Assembly (NCBI GenBank): GCA_017627975.1
Contig: JAGAFT010000188.1
Span: forward strand, 1-9,655
Source of the DNA: Oscillospiraceae bacterium
GTDB taxonomy: Bacteria > Bacillota_A > Clostridia > Oscillospirales > Oscillospiraceae
DNA: 9,655 nt
Direction of reading: 5' to 3'
Numbering within the stretch: the first letter of the stretch is position 1; every line of letters begins with the position of its first letter. The position numbers and the translations under genes were made by a program. This document shows, one piece after another, positions 1 to 5,596 of the stretch. Below the pieces are notes generated by a model. The model was not told the origin of the DNA. It was given only the letters and a program-made list of their open reading frames with translations, and made no database searches.

Positions 1-438
1 CTCCGCTGCGGGGGCCGCTTCTTCCGCCGCCGGCGCTTCATAGCCGAAGGCCGCCGGGTCAATGCCGCCGGCCGTCATGGCGTTGGCGACCGCATTCTTG
101 ATGGCATCGGATGTCACCGTTGCGCCGCTGACCGAGTCGACCGCAAGGCTCTGGGCCTCCACAATCGCATTGGGCAGCGCATCGACCGCATTCGTCCCGA
201 TGCCGTCTGTCTCGGTGTGATTGGTAACCCGGACCTTGAAGATCTGACTCGGGCTTGTAATTACCTCGACCTCAACCGGTCCGACCTTGCCGTCGGCCGA
301 CGCGGTAAGTGTCTGGGCATCGCTGGGAAGGTCCAGCTTCTGGCTGTTGTTGGCCTGAACATGGCTGATGATCAGGACAAGCAGCAGAATGAGGCCGCAG
401 GCAATCCCCACGAGGTCATAAAGCTTTTTCTTTTCCAT
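1..438 (-). CDS. Secreted/membrane-anchored FMN-binding domain protein (3' end outside window)
   Basis: The open frame reads from an ATG at 438 to the left edge without a stop, giving 146 residues of a longer protein. A short Lys-rich start (MEKKKLYDLV) precedes a hydrophobic stretch at about residues 9-25 and a plausible signal peptidase site after VQA (residue 29), so the protein is exported or anchored outside the membrane. Residues about 50-122 form an FMN_bind domain ending in DSVSGATVTSDAIKNAV (101-117). SGAT is the family's flavinylation motif, in which ApbE attaches FMN to the Thr, here Thr107. The domain is followed by an Ala/Pro/Glu linker starting near residue 135, typical of proteins with tandem FMN domains or a fused fumarate-reductase-like flavoprotein. 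The missing C-terminal part would decide which. The likely role is extracytoplasmic flavin-based electron transfer. An AGGAGG at 444-449 sits 5 nt before the ATG. The gene has its own promoter and follows a terminator. Confidence 0.87.
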   Translation of the reverse strand, partial: MEKKKLYDLVGIACGLILLLVLIISHVQANNSQKLDLPSDAQTLTASADGKVGPVEVEVITSPSQIFKVRVTNHTETDGIGTNAVDALPNAIVEAQSLAVDSVSGATVTSDAIKNAVANAMTAGGIDPAAFGYEAPAAEEAAPAAE

Positions 439-450
439 GGTTTCCTCCTG

Positions 451-471
451 TCATTTTGATTCGCAAAATGA
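451..471. promoter_or_regulatory. Perfect 8-bp inverted repeat in the leader of the FMN-binding gene
   Basis: TCATTTTG (451-458) and CAAAATGA (464-471) are exact reverse complements separated by 5 nt. The repeat lies between the predicted transcription start (about 479) and the ribosome binding site (444-449). This is where a repressor would block early elongation, or where an mRNA hairpin would sit just upstream of the Shine-Dalgarno sequence. It is AT-rich with no U-tract, so it is a poor terminator. I do not recognise it as a known operator; it does not match the Fur or Rex consensus. Confidence 0.5.
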
Positions 472-485
472 AAAGTGCTTTAAAC

Positions 486-514
486 ATTTTACACGATTCA
501 CACGGTGATTGCAA
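486..514 (-). promoter_or_regulatory. Sigma-A-type promoter of the FMN-binding gene
   Basis: Read on the minus strand, TTGCAA (514-509) and TAAAAT (491-486) are separated by exactly 17 nt. They match the -35 and -10 consensus at 4/6 and 5/6 positions. The predicted start near 479 gives a leader of about 40 nt. The site lies between the ABC operon terminator and the gene, which supports independent transcription. Confidence 0.65.
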
Positions 515-542
515 CATAATCTTCCGCAAAAAACCAATAGAA

Positions 543-564
543 AATCCACCCTTTCGGGTGGATT
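543..564 (-). terminator. Intrinsic terminator of the ABC exporter operon
   Basis: A perfect 9-bp stem is formed by AATCCACCC (543-551) and GGGTGGATT (556-564). On the minus strand the loop is a GAAA tetraloop, a stabilising GNRA loop, and the stem is followed by TTC and then a TTTTTT run about 7 nt further on. It starts 22 nt after the stop codon at 587. The + strand has GTTTTT just after the stem, so it could act in both directions, but no + strand gene needs it. Confidence 0.82.
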
Positions 565-586
565 GTTTTTGGCGTGAGCCGCTGGA

Positions 587-2497
587 TTATTCCAGCTCGA
601 ACGCACCGGTATAGAGCTTGTAGTAGGTCCCCTTCTCGGCGATGAGCTTCTCGTGGCTGCCGCGCTCGATGATCCGGCCGTGGTCCAAGACCATGATAAC
701 GTCGGAGTTCATGACGGTCGACAGTCTGTGAGCGATGACAAAAACGGTCCGCCCCTCCATCAGCTTGTCCATGCCGCGCTGTACGATGGCCTCGGTACGC
801 GTATCGATGGAAGATGTCGCCTCGTCAAGGATCATCACCGGCGGATCCGCGACAGCGGCCCGGGCAATGGCGATCAGCTGTCTCTGGCCCTGGGAGAGAT
901 TCGCCCCATTGTTGTGGAGCACCGTCTCATAGCCCTGCGGCAGACGCGTGATGAAGTCGTCCGCGCCGGCGAGCTTTGCCGCTGCCCGGCACTCTTCTTC
1001 CGTGGCGTCGAGCCGTCCGTAGCGGATGTTCTCCAGTACGGTTCCGGTGAAGAGATTGGTATCCTGCAGCACCAGGCCGAGGGACCGGCGCAGGTCCTTT
1101 TTGCGGATCTTATTGACGTTGATGCCGTCGTATCGGATCTTTCCGTCGTCGATGTCATAGAAACGGTTGATGAGGTTGGTAATCGTGGTTTTCCCCGCTC
1201 CTGTCGCGCCGACAAAGGCAACCTTCTGTCCGGGTTCGGCATACACCGAGACATCGTGAAGTACATCCTTGCCCTCTACATAGGCAAAGTCCACATTCAC
1301 CATCCGCACATCTCCGCGCAGCGGCGCGATGGTCAGCGTTCCGTCGGTGTGAGGATGACGCCAGCCCCAGCGTCCCGTCCGTTCCGCGGTCTCCACCAGC
1401 TCGCCGGCCTCGTTTTCCTTCACGTTCACGAGGGTCACGTATCCGTCGTCCGCCTCCGGCTTTTCATCAATCAGGGCAAAGACACGGGCCGCCCCCGCTC
1501 CTGCCATGACAATGGCGTTAAACTGCTGGGAGAGGTTGTTTACGTTTCCGGTAAATTGTCTGGCCATGTTCAGGAACGGAACAAGAATCGAGATGCTGAA
1601 GGGCATGCCCGAGAGGCTCACGTTCTTCAGTCCCGTCAGCAGGAACACACCGCCCACCAGCGCCAACACCACATAGAGGATGTTGCCGATGTTGCCCATA
1701 ATGGGGCCCAGGATACTGGCATAGCTGTGCGCCCGGCGGCTGACTTCGTAGAGCTCGTCGTTGACCCGGTCGAAGTCGCGGATGCTTGCCTGCTCATGGT
1801 TAAAGACTTTGATGACTTTCTGGCCATTCATCATCTCCTGGGCAAAGCCCTCCATAGCGCCGGTGGCTTTCTGCTGCTGCATAAAGTACTTGGCACTGCC
1901 GCCGCCCACGACCTTGGTCACAAAGAACATGGCGACAATTCCCAAAACCAGGACCAGCGTCAGCCAGACGCTGAAGTAGAGCATGATGGCAAACACCACC
2001 AGCACAATCGCGCCGGACTGAATCAGGGTCGGCAGAGCCTGCGAGACGAGCTGACGAAGCGTGTCAATGTCGTTGGTATAGTGGGACATGATGTCCCCGT
2101 GCTTATGAGTGTCAAAGTAGGAGATCGGAAGATCCTGCATTCCGTCGAACATTTCACGGCGCAGCTTGTCGAGGAAGCCCTGTGTCATATACGCCATGAT
2201 CTGGGTATAGCACACCAGCGAGATCAGCGACAGCACGTAGAGCACCCCGAGAATCGTCAGATAGTGAAGCACTTCCGGTTTTGCCGCCGCCCAGTCGCCG
2301 GTCTTGTACCACTTCTCGATCACCGAAAGCACGTTCTGAACAAAAAGCGAGGGAATCGACGAGACCGCCGAGGAGAACAGCACCAGCACCACCGCCAGCG
2401 GGGCAAGACGCGGGTAGTAGCGGAAAAGCTTCCGAACCACTCTTCCGAGAGAAGAGAAGTTCTGGCGCAGCATGGCATTGGGTCCGCGCTTATTCAT
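587..2497 (-). CDS. ABC exporter half-transporter, catalytically complete subunit
   Basis: This 636-residue type IV (ABCB-like) exporter half has six predicted membrane helices (about 33-55, 80-100, 157-175, 178-195, 268-288, 298-315) followed by a nucleotide-binding domain. Visible motifs are Walker A GATGAGKTT (430-438), Q-loop Gln478, signature LSQGQ (534-538, a variant of LSGGQ), Walker B VMILDE with catalytic Glu559, D-loop SSID, and switch His590. It should pair with the upstream gene product as a heterodimeric drug, lipid or peptide exporter; the substrate cannot be told. About 40 residues (roughly 352-393) are inserted between the membrane domain and the ATPase domain. I chose the ATG at 2497: it overlaps the upstream stop in ATGAATAA and has GGGGAGG 8 nt before it. 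The frame stays open for another 35 codons upstream, but those overlap the partner gene and do not look like this family. Confidence 0.93.
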   Translation of the reverse strand: MNKRGPNAMLRQNFSSLGRVVRKLFRYYPRLAPLAVVLVLFSSAVSSIPSLFVQNVLSVIEKWYKTGDWAAAKPEVLHYLTILGVLYVLSLISLVCYTQIMAYMTQGFLDKLRREMFDGMQDLPISYFDTHKHGDIMSHYTNDIDTLRQLVSQALPTLIQSGAIVLVVFAIMLYFSVWLTLVLVLGIVAMFFVTKVVGGGSAKYFMQQQKATGAMEGFAQEMMNGQKVIKVFNHEQASIRDFDRVNDELYEVSRRAHSYASILGPIMGNIGNILYVVLALVGGVFLLTGLKNVSLSGMPFSISILVPFLNMARQFTGNVNNLSQQFNAIVMAGAGAARVFALIDEKPEADDGYVTLVNVKENEAGELVETAERTGRWGWRHPHTDGTLTIAPLRGDVRMVNVDFAYVEGKDVLHDVSVYAEPGQKVAFVGATGAGKTTITNLINRFYDIDDGKIRYDGINVNKIRKKDLRRSLGLVLQDTNLFTGTVLENIRYGRLDATEEECRAAAKLAGADDFITRLPQGYETVLHNNGANLSQGQRQLIAIARAAVADPPVMILDEATSSIDTRTEAIVQRGMDKLMEGRTVFVIAHRLSTVMNSDVIMVLDHGRIIERGSHEKLIAEKGTYYKLYTGAFELE

Positions 2498-4232
2498 CCT
2501 GCGCACCTCCCCTCGTCTGCTGCTCATGGATCTCACGGTAAATCTCGCTCTCGAGCAGCAGGTTTTCATGCGTTCCGGCCGCGGAGATTTTTCCGTTGTC
2601 AAGGACCAGAATCAGGTCCGCGTCCTCTACCGACGCCACGCGCTGGGCGATGATGATCTTCGTGGTCTCGGGGATGAAGCTGCGGAATCCCGCCCGGATG
2701 AGCGCGTCGGTGTGGGTATCCACCGCGCTGGTGGAATCGTCCAGGATCAGGATCTTCGGCTTCTTCAGCAGGGCTCTGGCAATGCAGAGGCGCTGGCGCT
2801 GGCCTCCGGAGACATTGGTACCGCCCTGCTCGATGTGAGTGTAATAGCCCTCCGGGAAGCTCTCGATGAATTCTTCCGCCTGTGCAAGCCGGCAGGCTTC
2901 GGCGACTTCCTTGTCTGTTGCGTTCGGATCACCCCAGCGCAGGTTTTCCAGGATGGTTCCGGAGAAGAGCATGTTCTTCTGCAGCACAACGGCCACCGCG
3001 TCGCGCAGGCTCTCCAGGTCGTACTCCCGCACGTCCCGGCCGCCGACGCGGACACAGCCCTCCGTCACATCGTAGAGCCGCGGGATCAGCTGGATCAGGG
3101 TGGATTTTCCGGTACCGGTTCCGCCCAGAATGCCCACCGTCGCCCCGGACGGGATTTTGAGGCAGATATCATCCAGGGTGTTTTTCTCCGCGTCCGCAGC
3201 GTACTTGAAGGAGACATGGTCAAACTCGACGGATCCGTCCGGAATCTCGGTCACGGGCTTTTCCGGGTTCTTCAGCGACGACTCGGTCTGCAGAACCTCG
3301 GTGATGCGCCGCATGGACTCGATGGACATGGTGAGCATGACGTAGATCATGGAAATCATCATCAGGCTCATCAGAATCTGGAAGCCGTAGGTCAGCATCG
3401 CCGCGATCTGTCCGACATCGATGGTGGTCCCCTGATTGGTGATGATGAGTTTGGCGCCGACGAACAGCACAAAAATCATGTTGAAGTACAGGCAGAACTG
3501 CATCAGCGGGCTGTTCAGCGCCACGACGCGCTCGGCATAGGTGAAGTCACGCCGGATGTTGTCGGAAGCTTTGGAGAACTTTTCCTTCTCATAGTCTTCC
3601 CTGGCAAAGCCCTTGACCACACGCATGGCCCGGACGTTTTCCTCGATGGATTCATTCATCCGGTCGTACTTCTTGAATACGGCACGGAAGGCCGGCATTG
3701 CCTTTCTCGCAATCATGATAAGGCCGAAGAGCAGCACCGGAATCACGACAACGAAGGTCATTGCGAGGCTTCCGCCCATCAGGAACGCCATCACCACCGC
3801 GAAGACCAGCATCAGCGGAGCGCGCACCGCCGCACGGATCGTCATCATGAAGGCCATCTGGACATAGCCGATGTCCGTGGTCATCCGGGTAACGAGAGAC
3901 GGAGCCGAAAACCGGTCGATGTTCTCAAAAGAGAAGTGCTGGATTCTTTCAAAGATATCCCTCCGCAGGTTCCGGGCAAAGCCCGCCGAGGCCCTCGCGC
4001 CGGCAAAGCCCGCCGCCGAGCCGCAGGCCAGCGACAGCAGCGCCATCATCACCAGCACCAGGCCGAGCCGAACAACCGACTGCATCTCCACCCCGGCCTT
4101 GATGCGGTTGACCAGCTCCGCGGTATAAAACGGGATCAGGACTTCAATGAAGACCTCCCCGATGATCAGCAGCAGTGTCAGGATGGTGGGTTTTTTAAAC
4201 TCCCGCACGCTGCCCAGCATGGTTTTAATCAA
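2490..4232 (-). CDS. ABC exporter half-transporter, degenerate-site subunit
   Basis: This 580-residue ABC exporter half has six predicted membrane helices (about 15-37, 53-75, 134-153, 156-175, 242-262, 275-300) and a C-terminal nucleotide-binding domain. Walker A is GGTGTGKST (370-378), Q-loop Gln418, signature VSGGQ (474-478). Walker B ends ILILDD, with Asp499 replacing the catalytic Glu, and the switch residue is Gln530 (IIIAQRVAS) instead of His. These two changes mark the degenerate-site subunit of heterodimeric exporters such as BmrC or TM287, so its partner supplies hydrolysis. The start is TTG at 4232: an in-frame TGA lies two codons upstream, GGGGA is at a suitable distance, and MIKTMLGSVREF looks like the family's usual N-terminus. 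The next ATG (4220) would lose four residues and has no close ribosome binding site. It is the first gene of a two-gene operon. Confidence 0.93.
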   Translation of the reverse strand: MIKTMLGSVREFKKPTILTLLLIIGEVFIEVLIPFYTAELVNRIKAGVEMQSVVRLGLVLVMMALLSLACGSAAGFAGARASAGFARNLRRDIFERIQHFSFENIDRFSAPSLVTRMTTDIGYVQMAFMMTIRAAVRAPLMLVFAVVMAFLMGGSLAMTFVVVIPVLLFGLIMIARKAMPAFRAVFKKYDRMNESIEENVRAMRVVKGFAREDYEKEKFSKASDNIRRDFTYAERVVALNSPLMQFCLYFNMIFVLFVGAKLIITNQGTTIDVGQIAAMLTYGFQILMSLMMISMIYVMLTMSIESMRRITEVLQTESSLKNPEKPVTEIPDGSVEFDHVSFKYAADAEKNTLDDICLKIPSGATVGILGGTGTGKSTLIQLIPRLYDVTEGCVRVGGRDVREYDLESLRDAVAVVLQKNMLFSGTILENLRWGDPNATDKEVAEACRLAQAEEFIESFPEGYYTHIEQGGTNVSGGQRQRLCIARALLKKPKILILDDSTSAVDTHTDALIRAGFRSFIPETTKIIIAQRVASVEDADLILVLDNGKISAAGTHENLLLESEIYREIHEQQTRGGAQDE

Positions 4233-4266
4233 CGATCATTCCCCATTCTTCAGAAGCATAGCAACG

Positions 4267-4294
4267 CTTATATGTTATTTGTACGAAACGTAAA
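4267..4294 (-). promoter_or_regulatory. Possible promoter of the ABC exporter operon
   Basis: On the minus strand TTTACG (4294-4289), a 16-nt spacer and TATAAG (4272-4267) match the -35/-10 consensus at 4/6 and 5/6 positions. They lie 35 nt before the TTG start. T-runs at about 4323-4337 lie upstream. The palindrome TACGAAACGTA (4282-4292) overlaps the -35 box and could be an operator half-site pair. The 4233-4515 intergenic region holds nothing else I can support apart from the hairpin at 4422-4445. Confidence 0.4.
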
Positions 4295-4421
4295 GATATC
4301 ACAGCCGAAGCCCCAAATTATCAAAAAACTGTAAAAAATGGGATGCATTGCATATTCTCAGATCTCTATGCCGCTCTTCTGTGCCCGAAGAGTTTGGATC
4401 ATCCCCCATAAGAAGCAGTTT

Positions 4422-4445
4422 GCCCAGGGCAATCATGCCCTGGGC
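4422..4445 (-). terminator. GC-rich hairpin downstream of the response regulator
   Basis: GCCCAGGGC (4422-4430) and GCCCTGGGC (4437-4445) form a perfect 9-bp stem with a 6-nt loop, about 70 nt after the response regulator stop. The stem is strong, but the bases that follow on the minus strand (AAACTGCTTCTTATGG) are not a proper U-tract. It may be a weak or factor-assisted terminator, or a 3'-end stabilising or processing hairpin that lets some transcripts read into the ABC operon. Confidence 0.45.
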
Positions 4446-4515
4446 GTTTCAATATGCTTCGATTCCCTGCAGAAAACCGCGGCGTTCCTTGCCTCAGGCC
4501 ATCTGGCAAAACCGT

Positions 4516-5199
4516 CTATTCGGCAACCTCGAACTTGTATCCGACTCCCCAGACGGTTTTCAGATTCCACTGGTCCGACACACCCTCCAGCTTTTCTCTC
4601 AGGCGCTTGATGTGAACGTCGACCGTACGCGAATCTCCAAAATAGTCAAACCCCCAGACCTCATCCAGAAGCTGGTTGCGGGTAAAGACCCGGTTCGGGG
4701 ATGAGGCAAGGTGATACAGAAGCTCCATCTCCTTCGGGGGCGTATCGATCTTCTTTCCGTCGACCACCAGCTCATAGGAGTCCAGGTTGATTACCAGCTT
4801 GTCAAAGCTCAGCTTCTTGTCCACAGGGCCGACATGGTCCGTTCTGCGCATCACCGCGTGGACACGGGCCAGCAGTTCCTTCACTTCAAAGGGCTTGGTC
4901 ACATAGTCATCCGCCCCCATCTCAAGGCCGGTGACCTTGTCGTTTGTTTCGCCTTTGGCTGTCAGCATGATGATGGGTGTTGTGGACTTTTTCCGAATGC
5001 TCCTGCAGACCTCCCAGCCATCCTTGCCGGGCAGCATGATATCCAGCATCACGACATCGGGCTGGAACAGGTCAAAATCCGCTTCTGCCTTGTTCCCATC
5101 CGAAGCGATCATGACATCAAAACCGTCTTTGGACAGATAGAGCCGCAGCAGCTCGGCAATATTGGCATCGTCTTCCACCACAAGGGCGCGTTTGCTCAT
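4516..5199 (-). CDS. OmpR/PhoB-family response regulator
   Basis: This 227-residue two-component response regulator is a cytoplasmic DNA-binding transcription factor. The receiver domain (about 3-118) has the acidic pair Asp10/Asp11, phosphoacceptor Asp53 in VVMLDIMLP, Thr80 and Lys102 in TKPFE, so all phosphorylation residues are present. The C-terminal winged helix (about 129-224) has the recognition helix RTVDVHIKRLREKL (191-204) and the wing GVGYKF. The length is normal for the family. AAGGAGG at 5208-5214 precedes the ATG. No histidine kinase gene adjoins it: the rhodanese lies upstream and the ABC exporter pair downstream. The kinase is probably elsewhere. The exporter genes next door are candidate targets, but only by proximity. 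It resembles WalR/PhoP-type regulators of Firmicutes, and I do not assign a name. Confidence 0.93.
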   Translation of the reverse strand: MSKRALVVEDDANIAELLRLYLSKDGFDVMIASDGNKAEADFDLFQPDVVMLDIMLPGKDGWEVCRSIRKKSTTPIIMLTAKGETNDKVTGLEMGADDYVTKPFEVKELLARVHAVMRRTDHVGPVDKKLSFDKLVINLDSYELVVDGKKIDTPPKEMELLYHLASSPNRVFTRNQLLDEVWGFDYFGDSRTVDVHIKRLREKLEGVSDQWNLKTVWGVGYKFEVAE

Positions 5200-5237
5200 T
5201 GCTGTCTCCTCCTTCTCGTGTATTACTTCTGTACAAT

Positions 5238-5266
5238 ATTATAATCCACTGTCCGGAATTTTCATT
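5238..5266 (-). promoter_or_regulatory. Promoter of the response regulator gene
   Basis: A consensus TATAAT lies at 5243-5238 on the minus strand, 39 nt before the ATG. The hexamer 17 nt upstream is AATGAA (5266-5261), a poor -35, but a run of seven T (5273-5267) directly behind it could serve as an UP element. A perfect -10 with a weak -35 fits an activator-dependent or autoregulated promoter. The site indicates that the regulator can be transcribed independently of the mnmG-rhodanese cluster. Confidence 0.55.
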
Positions 5267-5287
5267 AAAAAAATGTAAACCCACAGC

Positions 5288-5596
5288 TTATTCGAGGCCG
5301 TACGGCCAGCCGACAAGACCGCCCATGTCGTAGACCTCCTTGTATCCAATCGTCTCCAGCTTCTGCGCGGCTTCCCGGCTGCGCCGTCCGGTCCGGCAGT
5401 AGACCAGCACCGGCGTCGTTTTATCCCCGACCACCAGGTCTGCGCTTTCTTCCGTCAGTTCGTCTACCGGAAGCAGCTGCGCATCCCGGGCATGTCCCGT
5501 GATGTATTCTGCCTCTTCCCGCACATCCAGCAGCACCGCTTCCGGGTGCCGGACCAGAAAGCGATGGGCTTGTTCAAACGTGAGCCGGCAGGCCAT
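5288..5596 (-). CDS. Single-domain rhodanese-like sulfurtransferase
   Basis: This is a 102-residue stand-alone rhodanese domain with no signal peptide, so it is probably cytoplasmic. It has LLDVREEAEY (22-31, the Asp/Arg structural motif), VYCRTGRRS with the catalytic Cys67 that would carry the persulfide, and the closing MGGLVGWPYG. The six-residue active-site loop after Cys67 (RTGRRS) is typical of sulfurtransferases, not of the longer-looped Cdc25-type phosphatases. The ATG at 5596 lies inside the ATPase gene (23-nt overlap) with GGAGAGGA about 10 nt before it, so it is probably translationally coupled. It is the last gene of the mnmG cluster. It may pass sulfur to a thiolation or Fe-S pathway or keep cysteines of a neighbouring protein in a particular state; the acceptor is not shown by the sequence. 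Confidence 0.92.
   Translation of the reverse strand: MACRLTFEQAHRFLVRHPEAVLLDVREEAEYITGHARDAQLLPVDELTEESADLVVGDKTTPVLVYCRTGRRSREAAQKLETIGYKEVYDMGGLVGWPYGLE

Noticed and set aside
217..459. 80-codon + strand frame at the left edge
   Set aside because: It lies antisense to the FMN-binding gene, which has a signal sequence, a domain motif and a ribosome site. The + strand product has no recognisable features.
501..511. TCAC-CGT-GTGA type symmetry inside the promoter spacer as a CRP/FNR or Rex site
   Set aside because: The half-sites are in the wrong orientation and too short, and the spacing does not fit either family.
2498..2602. Longer N-terminus for the second ABC subunit, starting at 2602
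   Set aside because: The extra 35 residues are Arg/Ser-rich and unlike the family, and they are fully inside the partner's coding sequence. The ATG at 2497 has a good ribosome site and the usual overlap with the upstream stop.
653..2653. Very long open frame on the + strand (666 codons) opposite the ABC gene; similar ones at 2472-4334, 5499-7202 and 7150-8328
   Set aside because: Their products are rich in His, Arg, Gln and Asp with no recognisable domain, and they lie exactly antisense to well-supported genes. GC-rich codon use on the minus strand removes stops from the complementary frames.
4338..4704. Short + strand frames in the intergenic region before the response regulator
   Set aside because: There is no ribosome site and no domain, and they run into antisense of the regulator.
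5288..5317. Interrupted hairpin with the palindrome GGCCGTACGGCC across the end of the rhodanese gene, followed about 20 nt later by a T-run, as a terminator
   Set aside because: The stem is interrupted and overlaps coding sequence, and the T-run is too far away. It may help end the mnmG cluster transcript, but it does not meet the usual pattern.
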